A stretch of 64,000 nt of DNA, from positions 3,286,001 through 3,350,000 of the forward strand of contig OW818698.1 of NCBI GenBank assembly GCA_942493375.1, given 5' to 3'. Position 1 is the first letter of the stretch, and every line of letters starts with the position of its first letter. This document shows, piece by piece, positions 34,485-42,955 of the stretch. Under the pieces are notes generated by a model. It was not told where the DNA came from, ran no database searches, and was given only the letters and a program-made list of their open reading frames with translations. The DNA is from G942493375 sp942493375 (GTDB lineage: Bacteria; Armatimonadota; UBA5829). Position numbers and translations under genes: made by a program.

Positions 34485-36758
34485 TTACGGCTGCCAGTGA
34501 GCAGTGATCTGTCCGTTTTTGCTCAGATAGGTATATACAATTCGTTTGGTGGTAACATCGATGATCCTGAGTTTGTCGGGACTGCTAGATGTGCGGATGC
34601 ATATGTACTTACCACTGTGCGACCAGGCAATATCTGCCCACGGCATAGGCTCATTATATTCAGTGTCTGGGATAAGTTTGAGTTCAGGCATTTGTTTTGC
34701 ATTTATCAACCTGATTCTCTTATGTTTTTTCATATCCCACAGAGAAATCCCGGAATCGCTGCAGAAAACAAGCTTTGAACTATCAGGACTGGCAGACACT
34801 GCATATATACTTTCGCCACCGGCAGCCAGCAGTTTTGCCTTGTCTATCCCTCCTGATGAAGCCTTAACTTCCTGCTCTTCCTGGTCCTTAACGGCGGGAA
34901 TTAACTTGCCACTCTTCACCAGATTCCACTCCCATATTCCACCGGGACCTTTTACTTCACTATATTTACCACGAGAAAACACTGTGCGTTTTGCTGAAGT
35001 AACTGCAAAGACCAACTTCTTGTTGCCATTCATCCACGTCAAGCACATCAAACATGCCGGATTCAAGCCACTGGAGCCAAATGAATACCACATGCCTGGA
35101 TATGCAACCTCAAAAACAGCAGGATATTCCCCTCTACGCAAACAAGCCAGCATTGATCCATCGGAGCTGAACTGGGGCCTCAGATTCAGTGAAACATCAG
35201 CATCACTACCGTGTATCAATTGTCTTGTTTTCCCATTCCTTAAGTCGACCAGCCACAAACCGCCATCGCCTCTCTCCTCCTCCACGGTATCCTTATATGC
35301 CATACGAGATACTGCAACCGACATACCACCAGGACGCCAGGCGATTGAAGCATCGACAGCTCCCAGGAATCCTTTGGTAACCTGTCTCACTTTTTGTGTC
35401 TTCATATTCAGAATCATCAATTCAGATGATCCCCAGTTGCGTGGCTTACTCGCACCAACAAAGACTATTTTGCTTCCATCCGGATTAAAACAGAACTGGT
35501 AAGGTTGATAGGGCAGGGATATTTCATGCTGTTGGCCATTTGAACTCCAAACATACATCCGGCCATGCTTGCCTGATAGATCGCTGTACACATCGAGGAA
35601 ACCAAGTTTGTCCGGATTCTTTTTCAGTTTCGCAGGTTTTCCAACCGGAAGTATTCGGATAGTCGAACCATAGGCATAGGCGATCCTATCACCCCTAGGC
35701 GACCAGGAAAATGGGCAACCCAAACCTGGAATGATGTCATACCAATAACGTGCGTCTGGTATATGCGCAATCACCCTGCGGGTCTTTGATCTGGTTTGAT
35801 AGAGCACTATATTCCAGATATAAGATATTGTATCGGGTTTTCTCAATCTTGATTCTATCCACAGCAATTTGTCCCCATCAGGGGAAGGGCGTGGGAAGAA
35901 TATTTTTTGTTCAATGTCCGGGTTTTTACCTTTTGCCAATCGTTTAGTATAGTTCTTTGGGTTTCCGGATGCATGCCAGAGATACATACCGTCTGCAGTC
36001 GGATATTCGTATCCTGGAGTATATAAATTTGGCTTATGTCTGTTCCTTTCATAATAATCCTGGGGGGATTCTGTGTAATGTCCAGCTATGTAGAAGTCCT
36101 GCCGATATTGGCCATTTACCTTTTGTGGGTTTGTCCAACTGCCCATGGTCATAAATGCATCGTATTTTGGGAACACTACACTTCTTAGCTTACTGTTCCT
36201 GATATTATATATGTAAATCTTGCTGCCAGGCCTTGCTAATCCTGATAAAAGCAGTTCTTGTGACCGTGGATCGTAGTATATATCATCAAACCCATAACTG
36301 TCCCAAAAAGATCGTGACTGTCCCAACACGACATTTGAATCGCTCAAGGTCTTTGTCTTGCCATTTTGTAAATCTGTAAAGAAGAGTTTGCAGTCTGATG
36401 TTGCCCAGCCTAATTTATTCCCAGTGAGCCAGAACAACCCAACTGGAGTACCATACCCTTTTCCCTTATTGACTTTCACAGTGCGCAGTAGCCTTGGAAC
36501 ACCGATACTATCTGACACACTCACAAGCCAGATGGAAGCTTTTGTGACCACGAATATTTCATCGTTATTTGCAGACTCCTTGGGTGTAGCTATAAATGCA
36601 ATATTCCGACCATCCGGTGACCAGGCTACAGATGATACAACCTGGCCTTTTAGTTGCGACCAGCCTGTTGCAGCGCACTGGGCACTGGTTGGAATAAGCG
36701 ATGCCACTATAGTAATTGAGAGAATAAACAGTAGTAATATGGGAATCGGATATTTCAT
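34485..36758 (-). CDS. Large secreted PD40/TolB-like double-propeller protein
   Basis: 757 residues from ATG 36758, chosen because AGGTG stands five bases before it (the frame extends ten codons further). A signal peptide ending SAQCAA leads into many PD40 blades: VVSSVAWSPDGRNIAFIATP, LFWLTGNKLGWATSDCKLFF, CPFSWSPRGDRIAYAYGS, FCFNPDGSKIVFVG, SIAWRPGGMSVAVSR, RPQFSSDGSMLACLRRG, VSASPDSSKLVFCSDSG, DIAWSHSGKYICIRTS. The count fits two propellers in a row. Half of it parallels the 31797-32849 protein. The last residues (LSKNGQITAHWQP) recur as a stray fragment at 37540-37587. Confidence 0.85.
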   Translation of the reverse strand: MKYPIPILLLFILSITIVASLIPTSAQCAATGWSQLKGQVVSSVAWSPDGRNIAFIATPKESANNDEIFVVTKASIWLVSVSDSIGVPRLLRTVKVNKGKGYGTPVGLFWLTGNKLGWATSDCKLFFTDLQNGKTKTLSDSNVVLGQSRSFWDSYGFDDIYYDPRSQELLLSGLARPGSKIYIYNIRNSKLRSVVFPKYDAFMTMGSWTNPQKVNGQYRQDFYIAGHYTESPQDYYERNRHKPNLYTPGYEYPTADGMYLWHASGNPKNYTKRLAKGKNPDIEQKIFFPRPSPDGDKLLWIESRLRKPDTISYIWNIVLYQTRSKTRRVIAHIPDARYWYDIIPGLGCPFSWSPRGDRIAYAYGSTIRILPVGKPAKLKKNPDKLGFLDVYSDLSGKHGRMYVWSSNGQQHEISLPYQPYQFCFNPDGSKIVFVGASKPRNWGSSELMILNMKTQKVRQVTKGFLGAVDASIAWRPGGMSVAVSRMAYKDTVEEERGDGGLWLVDLRNGKTRQLIHGSDADVSLNLRPQFSSDGSMLACLRRGEYPAVFEVAYPGMWYSFGSSGLNPACLMCLTWMNGNKKLVFAVTSAKRTVFSRGKYSEVKGPGGIWEWNLVKSGKLIPAVKDQEEQEVKASSGGIDKAKLLAAGGESIYAVSASPDSSKLVFCSDSGISLWDMKKHKRIRLINAKQMPELKLIPDTEYNEPMPWADIAWSHSGKYICIRTSSSPDKLRIIDVTTKRIVYTYLSKNGQITAHWQP

Positions 36759-36875
36759 AGTTGCACCTATTCTTGTGTGATTTTCCATAATCGCATTCTC
36801 TTACTGGTATCGCACGCACATACTACAGAAGGAACTGAAGGAAACCATAATTCTGCAGCCTCCGGTTCGGACTTC

Positions 36876-36905
36876 GGGCGACCGCTGAGGGATCGCCCCT
36901 ACGGG
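36876..36905. repeat. GGGCGACCGCTGAGGGATCGCCC hairpin repeat
   Basis: GGGCGA (36876-36881) pairs with TCGCCC (36893-36898), followed by CCTACGG. This motif is a well-travelled intergenic repeat of environmental genomes. The surrounding gap (36759-36951) shows no coding character. A half copy of repeat family 1 lies near 36828. Confidence 0.55.
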
Positions 36906-36951
36906 TTGCAATGCGCGAAATTTATAGGACGTGAACTTATGCAAGTAGGTA

Positions 36952-37485
36952 CTAGTCGCCAACATAATGTATGTAGATAGCCGCGTAGGCTGGGGATCCC
37001 AGATCAATGATTAATTCCATTCGTTCCCACTCATCTACTGTTATACCGCTTCTTTCTATACGGATTGCTTTGAAGTTTTGGATAGAATCCGGGTCCCACC
37101 ATTGGTAGGTGCATGCGCTGTTTGTAATACCCAGTCTATCTGTTTTCGATGTCTTGATTTTGATGGAAGGCTTCCCGGATTTTGTTGTAGAAATTGATTT
37201 CAAAAATCCAGCTAAGTCCGCTTTATGTATGATAACTTTTGCATCGTAAAATGAATCTTGAAAGCTTGAATTGACACAGTGCTCCAATCGCGTCCGCCTT
37301 GGAAAGCTTATATTAGTAGCCTGGGTAAATTCACTGAGTGTGGTGTTATCTGTGTATGTAAATATGTTTTCCAAGGCATAACTCAACAATATGAATGCGA
37401 TGCTACAGAATACAACAACACAAAAGAGTATGATGGACAATAATCTGGCAGTTTTTCTCAGAACAGCACGGAATTCTGTATCCAT
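36952..37485 (-). CDS. Single-pass membrane protein, paralogue of the 27440-27925 gene
   Basis: 177 residues from ATG 37485 (AGGAGG five bases upstream; GTG 37491 is the alternative). One helix (LLSIILFCVVVFCSIAFILLSYAL) is followed by an extracytoplasmic domain with TNISFPRRTRL, YQWWDPDSIQNFKAIRIER and a final AIYIHYVGD. These match the order and spacing of motifs in the 27440-27925 protein. No known family is recognised. Confidence 0.65.
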   Translation of the reverse strand: MDTEFRAVLRKTARLLSIILFCVVVFCSIAFILLSYALENIFTYTDNTTLSEFTQATNISFPRRTRLEHCVNSSFQDSFYDAKVIIHKADLAGFLKSISTTKSGKPSIKIKTSKTDRLGITNSACTYQWWDPDSIQNFKAIRIERSGITVDEWERMELIIDLGSPAYAAIYIHYVGD

Positions 37486-37539
37486 ATACACCTCCTATCA
37501 ATCATTATGAAAACCAGTGATATATCTCTATGATGTGTA

Positions 37540-37587
37540 TCAATGACCAGGCTGCCAGTTGGCAGTGATTTGTCCTTTTTTGCTCAG
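37540..37587 (-). pseudogene. 3' remnant of a PD40 gene
   Basis: Minus-strand codons read LSKKGQITANWQPGH followed by TGA, almost the same as the C-terminus of the 34485-36758 protein (LSKNGQITAHWQP). There is no gene body attached; the fragment lies just after the stop of the 37596-38822 gene. It is a leftover of duplication or recombination. Confidence 0.65.
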
Positions 37588-37595
37588 ATGCGTTC

Positions 37596-38822
37596 TCAGT
37601 CAGGCTGGTAGGCTGTCCAGATGCACAGTTTGGTCGCCGGGAGGAGAGTTTGGGCACTTACTCCTCGTTTATTGATTGTGTATTTACTAAGTGCATAACC
37701 CACAACGTCATCATACTCCTGTACTATTAAGCCGTCACCTTTGGGCGTCCATGCCAGGATGCTTCGTTTAATGTCCCACATGCCCCCCGTGTCCCAGTGT
37801 GCTAGAAGGCGTGGCTTGCAGGTCTGGGTGTCTATAATCCAAAGGTTTTCTGTGAGGCATAAGTGACCGGGACCATGCCAGCAAGTGTATAAGGCAGCAA
37901 GGCGTTTCTTGTTTTTATCGTAATGGAAGCTAGCTGATGTCCACGAGTCCCCGAGGTCCTTGTCCACGCGGAAGCGGGTAGTCCCACGGTTGGAGGTGAG
38001 ATAGATGAAACCGTTCATATAGGAGGGAACGATGTCACTTGTTTTGCAGGGGCATACATTCCTGGTTGTTTTAGGGTGGGTTGTAAGCGTTCGCACCTTT
38101 CCTTTCATGTCTAGTTGCAGAATCCGGCTTAGCTCTATTCTATTCCCTTTATCAGACTGGGCAAGTTGAAGCCCACCGTCAATCGACCAGGAGGAATATC
38201 CCGGTTTGGCAAATGTGACCAATGTGCGGACAGTGTCTGTAGCTGGTTCGTATGACTGTAGATAGCCACGCTTCATCAAGCGTTCAGGAGGTTCAGAATA
38301 GTCTGCGTCTTTAGCTATAAGCAGCCGTGGTTTACCAGTATCCCAGGCAACACTATCGCTTAGACTAACACCCTTAATGCGCCGCATTGAGTGATCCTTA
38401 AAGCTCCACACCCAGTATGAGGAATCGATAAATGTATCCTTCACACTACCATTTAAGTCTCCGCTGCCACACTGGTATTCCGTCTTGCCGTTTGGGTATG
38501 TGACTACAAAAATGCAGCTAGCACCAATGAGAAGGTATGCGCCATCGGGTGATGGAACAACAGTTTCAATCCGCGCCTTAAAATCCTTAGGCATTGAGCT
38601 ATGTGAGACTAGAAGAGATGTTTTACCAGAAACTAAGTCCTTTTGCCAAACATCGCTCCGTGCGGTTATAGAATCTGCCGGCAACGTGACGTATAACACC
38701 TTGTCTGCGTGGGCTGCGGACAAGGCTGAGAGTAAAAATATGAGAGAGAAAACCAACGCCAAACGACAGCGCGAACGATTATGATTTAGCAACTTAATGA
38801 GTATGTTTATTATTATAATCAC
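37596..38822 (-). CDS. Secreted PD40/TolB-like beta-propeller protein
   Basis: 408 residues with a signal peptide (LALVFSLIFLLSALSAAHA) and propeller blades: LYVTLPADSITARSDVWQKD, TVVPSPDGAYLLIGASC, YSSWSIDGGLQLAQSDKGN, ASFHYDKNKKRLAALYTC, ILAWTPKGDGLIVQEYDDV. The GTG start (38822) has AGGAG seven bases upstream. The leader and first codons (GTG-ATT-ATA-ATA) resemble those of family L copies, so its 5' end may have been exchanged with theirs. Function unknown, probably extracytoplasmic binding. Confidence 0.8.
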   Translation of the reverse strand: MIIIINILIKLLNHNRSRCRLALVFSLIFLLSALSAAHADKVLYVTLPADSITARSDVWQKDLVSGKTSLLVSHSSMPKDFKARIETVVPSPDGAYLLIGASCIFVVTYPNGKTEYQCGSGDLNGSVKDTFIDSSYWVWSFKDHSMRRIKGVSLSDSVAWDTGKPRLLIAKDADYSEPPERLMKRGYLQSYEPATDTVRTLVTFAKPGYSSWSIDGGLQLAQSDKGNRIELSRILQLDMKGKVRTLTTHPKTTRNVCPCKTSDIVPSYMNGFIYLTSNRGTTRFRVDKDLGDSWTSASFHYDKNKKRLAALYTCWHGPGHLCLTENLWIIDTQTCKPRLLAHWDTGGMWDIKRSILAWTPKGDGLIVQEYDDVVGYALSKYTINKRGVSAQTLLPATKLCIWTAYQPD

Positions 38823-38850
38823 AACGGTTCTCCTTTTTTACTTTCTTCTG

Positions 38851-38890
38851 AACAAGATTTTTAGGATTATGGGATGGACAGGATTTTCTG
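38851..38890. repeat. AACAAGATTTTTAGGATTATGG-type dispersed repeat
   Basis: A run of AGGATTnnn units on the plus strand, related to those at 50906-50944 and 63001-63035. Such AGGATTAACAGGATT tracts recur in the intergenic DNA of many bacteria. Confidence 0.5.
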
Positions 38891-38972
38891 TTTTTTTACT
38901 GTCGGATGTCATTGTACCCTGTTTGCATATCCAGACTCTCCCCATGCCGATCTGGGGATCGGCGTTCCCAGG

Positions 38973-39938
38973 TTATGGGTTTCTTGCACAGCGGAAACCG
39001 TAGCTGTGGAAGCTGTATGTTGGGGGGCCGTAGGCGCGGCGGGCGCATCGTTCGTTGTTTGCGATATTGTCGTTCCACGAGCCTCCCTTTAAAGAGTGTT
39101 CAATGCCATGCTTTGGGCCTGTTGGGTTTTTTGTTGGGGTGTTATCGTAGTAGTGCCCTCCATACCAGTCAGAACACCATTCCCATACATTGCCAGCCAT
39201 ATCCATACACCCATACGGACTTACGCCATCCGGATAGCTTCCGATGGGCTGCGGCCTATGTGGGTCTTTGGAGGCTTCATTACATTTTGATGTGTCGAAC
39301 TCATTACCCCATGGAAACATCCGTCCATCAATGCCGCGTGCCGCTTTCTCCCACTGAGCTTCGGTAGGCAGCGTTGCCCTTGCCCACTTCGCATAAGCTG
39401 CGGCATCTTGCCAGGTAACATTAACAATTGGATAATCATCATCCCAGCCCCATCTAGGCGTCGGCGGCATTAGTCTCCCGGTTTTTGTGCAAAACTTTCT
39501 ATACTGGGCTACGGTTACTTCATTCTTGTATATCCAGTAGCCTTTCAGATAGACCTTGTGCATTGGTTTTTCGTTGATATACCACTCTATCTTGAATTTC
39601 GGATCTTCGGCCAGCGATTCTGCTATCTGATCATCACTGCTGCCCATCCAGAACTCTCCTGCCGGAACCCACATCATCTTGGCCCTGTCCATTTTATTGA
39701 TGCGCCAGTCACCAATTCTCTTTCCCGGCTTTATAGTATATCTGCGTTTGGTTGTTATTTTAGTATTCTTTTTACTGTTCACTGTTGATGTTATAAGCCG
39801 GGTTCCATCTTTTAGACAGTAGTTGGCTGTATCACCGAATTGCCTTTTGCATTTTGGACACACATGCGAAGCCTGAACTCCGGAGGCTAAGCAGACAATA
39901 CACACTAGTACCAGAACAAAATTTCTTACTCGCAACAT
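38973..39938 (-). CDS. Secreted SUMF1/FGE-sulfatase domain protein with zinc ribbon
   Basis: 321 residues with a signal peptide, then a small zinc-ribbon-like segment (CPKCKRQFGDTANYCLKDGTRL). The SUMF1/formylglycine-generating-enzyme fold follows from about residue 85: MMWVPAGEFWMGSSDDQ, PMHKVYLKGYWIYKNEVT, LPTEAQWEKAARG, GNVWEWCSDWYG, LKGGSWNDN, FHSYGFRCAR. True FGEs use two cysteines five residues apart near the C-terminus. Here only one appears (NNERCARR), so enzyme activity looks unlikely and a structural or binding role is more probable. AAGGAG lies eight bases before the ATG. Confidence 0.88.
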   Translation of the reverse strand: MLRVRNFVLVLVCIVCLASGVQASHVCPKCKRQFGDTANYCLKDGTRLITSTVNSKKNTKITTKRRYTIKPGKRIGDWRINKMDRAKMMWVPAGEFWMGSSDDQIAESLAEDPKFKIEWYINEKPMHKVYLKGYWIYKNEVTVAQYRKFCTKTGRLMPPTPRWGWDDDYPIVNVTWQDAAAYAKWARATLPTEAQWEKAARGIDGRMFPWGNEFDTSKCNEASKDPHRPQPIGSYPDGVSPYGCMDMAGNVWEWCSDWYGGHYYDNTPTKNPTGPKHGIEHSLKGGSWNDNIANNERCARRAYGPPTYSFHSYGFRCARNP

Positions 39939-39996
39939 ATATCATTCTCCTTGCAGCCCGGTTTATTCACGAAGCCTCGAATAGAGCAAGTTAACA

Positions 39997-40059
39997 GTAA
40001 TTGTCATCCTGAGCCCCCCAAGTTGGGGGAGCCAACTTGGGGTTCAGGATGACAATTAC
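39997..40059. repeat. Long extended hairpin (16-bp outer stem, 11-bp inner stem)
   Basis: GTAATTGTCATCCTGA (39997-40012) pairs perfectly with 40044-40059, and inside it CCCCAAGTTGG (40016-40026) pairs perfectly with 40032-40042, leaving a 5-nt loop. It lies between the SUMF1 gene and the lectin gene and could end the lectin transcript. The outer arm carries the GTCATCCTGA motif of the dispersed repeat type also seen at 50963-51010 and ~3240. Confidence 0.75.
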
Positions 40060-40084
40060 ACACCTCGTCAGGATAACTTCTGGC

Positions 40085-40711
40085 CTACTTTCTTCTTCGC
40101 CACATTGCTCCGCCCATACAGCTGATCCCACAGACAAGGGCCATCAGGCTGGAGGGTTCGGGGACTGCTTGGACGGTCACTCTGAGGGACCCGGCATTGT
40201 CGGAGAGATTGCCTCCATAAGAGTCTGCGTTCATACCGAGCCAAAGCTTCCCTGACGATGGCATGCTAACGGTAACATCCGATCCGAGTAATACCATATT
40301 ACTGATCTGAGACAACCTGGCAGCATAATCCTCATTACCATATAACGAAGGAGTAAGGGCATCCGGACCGATATATGCGATCAACGCACCTATATTGCTC
40401 GTTATAGATGGTGCACCGCCTGCTGCAGGATCCGGGGTGCCATCGCCAAGGTTGTTCGGATTGAGCCACTGGTCAAACCAAAGTGTAGTGCTGCTGCCCT
40501 CGGCTCCATAGTAACCCTCCGGCGTCCAGGCAGTCCAAGCCCCTGTTGCTGTGACATGAATAATGTCTCCAGCGGACACGGTGAGTCCGGTATCGGTCCA
40601 GAAGTCAGAATATGTCCAGGCCCCCGGCACTGTAACAGTGACAGCATTTGCGATGGAGGCAGAGAGTATTGCTGCCAATAAGATAATCAATACCGCATTT
40701 AACTTTTTCAT
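40085..40711 (-). CDS. PEP-CTERM protein with PA-IL (LecA)-like lectin domain
   Basis: 208 residues from ATG 40711, which has AAGGAGAG five bases upstream (the frame extends 34 codons further without support). A signal peptide (LNAVLIILLAAILSASIANA) precedes a jelly-roll like PA-IL lectins: GAWTYSDFWTDTGLTV, AGDIIHVTATGAWTAW, GKLWLGMNADSYGGNLSDNAGSLRVTV. The C-terminus is a classic PEP-CTERM signal: VPEPSSL, a hydrophobic helix and RRRK. Such signals are processed by an exosortase, which is not encoded here. The promoter carries a BlaI-like operator, tying it to blaI-blaR1. Confidence 0.85.
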   Translation of the reverse strand: MKKLNAVLIILLAAILSASIANAVTVTVPGAWTYSDFWTDTGLTVSAGDIIHVTATGAWTAWTPEGYYGAEGSSTTLWFDQWLNPNNLGDGTPDPAAGGAPSITSNIGALIAYIGPDALTPSLYGNEDYAARLSQISNMVLLGSDVTVSMPSSGKLWLGMNADSYGGNLSDNAGSLRVTVQAVPEPSSLMALVCGISCMGGAMWRRRK

Positions 40712-40833
40712 TTTTTCTCTCCTTTTAGGTAAGATTGTTGAATGGAATCCATGGATGTTCATTACTCTAATCAAGGACATCAAATTACGTTTTTCACCGC
40801 CTTTCGCAATCAATTCGTTCTTGTCTAATTATG

Positions 40834-40849
40834 CAATAAACGTTTATTG
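40834..40849. promoter_or_regulatory. 16-bp perfect palindrome in the lectin gene leader
   Basis: CAATAAACGTTTATTG in the 5' leader between promoter B and the lectin gene. It could be an extra regulator site or an RNA hairpin. Nothing else in the window shares it. Confidence 0.35.
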
Positions 40850-40860
40850 ATTTCGACCTT

Positions 40861-40901
40861 GTCTACTCATGTAAACTACTACATTATGCACAGAATGTCA
40901 A
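40861..40901 (-). promoter_or_regulatory. BlaI-type promoter/operator B (PEP-CTERM lectin gene)
   Basis: Minus strand: TTGACA (40901-40896), 17 bp, TAGTTT (40878-40873) and operator core TACATGAGTA (40873-40864). It is identical to promoter A over 34 bp and has the same geometry as the blaI promoter. The leader to the start codon is ~155 nt. Confidence 0.65.
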
Positions 40902-40995
40902 GTGATTTTGCGTAGATTTGGGTTGCTGGCTGAATAGCCACGGCAGGAACGGACTTTTTTATGGTTCGGCGGTCAGTATCTTCTCCGGTATTATG

Positions 40996-42456
40996 TCATA
41001 GTCCATAATCATGTGCACGCCTACTATAAACTATATATTTGTTGTTGCCTGATATACCTGTTGGCTCTCCTCCAGTGAATTGCTGCTGCAACTTTCCATC
41101 TCTTGTGCTGAACACTTTGACGGCAGTCAAGCTTCGCGATTGTATTGAGGAGATCAACAGTTTACAGTCACGAGAGAATATTGAGGAGTCAAGACCATAA
41201 AAATCCTTTATTCTCACCATGCGTTCCATTATTTTACCGGTCTGATTGAAGCGCTTAACATACCATTTGTTGCCTTTGTTGATAAGAACATGGATTTTGC
41301 CATCATCAGATATTCCAATCTTGCGTAAGTCATACAGGGACAGTATCATTTGCTTCTTCCCACTAATGCTATCCAGCATATAGACACAGGATTTGTCCTG
41401 GTATGTAGACCCCGCCACAGATGCATATATGTTTCCGTCATTCATGAATTGAATTGGAACTCCTGTTATTGGTTTTCTCTTGTAGATTTGTTTGTTCATT
41501 ACATCGTAAATGATAGTTTCGCTACCCAACGCAGCAAGGTATCTGCCATTTGGTGAATAGATAAGTGCACCGATATTGGAATCAGAATCCACACGGATTA
41601 TCTGTCTTGAAATTCTGGTACCCAGATGCATTATGCTTACCGAGTTTCCATCAGTATTATATGCAAGGTCCTTGCCATTGGGGGAGAATACCAACTTACT
41701 GTAGTAGTATGCACTGCTTCGAGACATCTCTTTTATGATCATTCCGGTCGGCAGTTCCCACACCATGGTTTCAGTATTGAATGAATTTGTATCAAAACGT
41801 GGTATCCTTACTGTGGCCGCCATCCAGTGTCCGTCATTTGATATCGCAACAGATTCAGCTGTATATTTGCGTGAGAATGCTTCTCTGCCGGATTGGATAT
41901 CTGCTACGGTCAGATTTGGACAATTATTCCATTTGACTATAAATGCCGCGGGACAAATGGCAATCATTACACACGATGTAAAGACACACGGAATAGCAAT
42001 CCAGTTCCCTTTGAATCTACATGAGGCGGTCAACTGGTAGATTTGGCGTGTAACTAGACCTAATCCGACGACGAACACCACTATGTAGAAAAGATTGGCG
42101 AAGAACGCCAGCCTATTATCCAGCACTTGAAAACCTGCCAGGACAAGTAGTACAGCACAGATCATAGCTGCTATCTTTGCACTGGCAACGAGGATCGTTC
42201 GAGAATACTTACCGGGAACCCTCGTTAACGAACCCAGTGCAAATAATAGACTAATCACTCCAGCCACCAGAAATGTCCAAAAGTGATATTGAACATACCA
42301 CAAGTACATTTTGATAAAGTAGAAATCTGAAAAATGGACTCCGAATACGGCTAGCGCCATGGCTATAACGGAGAGTCCATAGGAGAGCAACCCACACGTA
42401 ATCCTGACTACAGCTGTTCCTGGGTTATCATTTGGTAGATTGATTTTTGTGTTCAT
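40996..42456 (-). CDS. Polytopic membrane protein fused to a PD40-like propeller
   Basis: 486 residues from ATG 42456, directly after the upstream stop; TTG 42468 is a possible earlier start. About five or six helices fill residues ~20-190 (LLSYGLSVIAMALAVFGVHF, FWTFLVAGVISLLFALGSL, IAAMICAVLLVLAGFQVL, NLFYIVVFVVGLGLVT, IPCVFTSCVMIAICPAAFIV). An extracytoplasmic propeller follows with VAISNDGHWMAATV, LVFSPNGKDLAYNTDGN, LIYSPNGRYLAALGS, IGISDDGKIHVLIN and SSIFSRDCKLLISS. Its membrane-plus-propeller plan echoes the ABC-2 permeases at 4.7-7.4 kb. Confidence 0.75.
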   Translation of the reverse strand: MNTKINLPNDNPGTAVVRITCGLLSYGLSVIAMALAVFGVHFSDFYFIKMYLWYVQYHFWTFLVAGVISLLFALGSLTRVPGKYSRTILVASAKIAAMICAVLLVLAGFQVLDNRLAFFANLFYIVVFVVGLGLVTRQIYQLTASCRFKGNWIAIPCVFTSCVMIAICPAAFIVKWNNCPNLTVADIQSGREAFSRKYTAESVAISNDGHWMAATVRIPRFDTNSFNTETMVWELPTGMIIKEMSRSSAYYYSKLVFSPNGKDLAYNTDGNSVSIMHLGTRISRQIIRVDSDSNIGALIYSPNGRYLAALGSETIIYDVMNKQIYKRKPITGVPIQFMNDGNIYASVAGSTYQDKSCVYMLDSISGKKQMILSLYDLRKIGISDDGKIHVLINKGNKWYVKRFNQTGKIMERMVRIKDFYGLDSSIFSRDCKLLISSIQSRSLTAVKVFSTRDGKLQQQFTGGEPTGISGNNKYIVYSRRAHDYGL

Positions 42457-42457
42457 A

Positions 42458-42955
42458 TCACTTACCAACTATCTTTGCGCTTTTCAGCCTTTCAATTCCA
42501 TTCTTGTTCTGATAACTGAGCCGTAATGATGGTTGAGATGATCGACATTTCAGCCACATTACAAACTCCTGGTCAGCACTGGGGAATGCAAGGAGGTTAT
42601 AGTATGCATCCCCTTCCCCCTCAGCTTGTGAATGTCCCAGAATGCTTTCAACTTGGGATTTTGTCATGCCTTTATGAAGATGATTAGTAAGCAAATCATT
42701 TATCATCAATGCACGCCGGTTATCGCGAGCCGGACCTATGCTTTGTCCACTATATTCGTTTGCATCATCCCATATTGTTTTATCAAACGGAACACTGCGC
42801 CATCCGCTCAGATAGACCGGATGTGACCCCGCAATATCTATAATGCCAAAATCGAACCATGAGAATATTGCCAGCCCTACAACGATAACCAGTGTAATTG
42901 TAAGAAATAGCCAGCGAAGCTTTCTGTTTTGCATGGTTGCGATTATCAGATTCAT
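42458..42955 (-). CDS. Membrane-anchored SmpA/BamE-like small protein
   Basis: 165 residues with an N-terminal anchor (LFLTITLVIVVGLAIFSWF) and a C-terminal SmpA/BamE-like segment: HLHKGMTKSQVESILGHSQAEGEGDAYYNLLAF. That motif matches the opening of the domain in the 29461-30963 protein (VQIGWSEAQVRDILGPPDD). BamE-type domains pack against partner proteins in the envelope. It overlaps the stop of family L copy 3 (ATGA), so both are translated from one operon. Confidence 0.65.
   Translation of the reverse strand: MNLIIATMQNRKLRWLFLTITLVIVVGLAIFSWFDFGIIDIAGSHPVYLSGWRSVPFDKTIWDDANEYSGQSIGPARDNRRALMINDLLTNHLHKGMTKSQVESILGHSQAEGEGDAYYNLLAFPSADQEFVMWLKCRSSQPSLRLSYQNKNGIERLKSAKIVGK

Noticed and set aside
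34546..35502. Long open frame on the plus strand (318 codons)
   Set aside because: It lies opposite the PD40 gene, whose protein has clear blade motifs. The plus-strand translation has no domain, and its length is a by-product of codon use.
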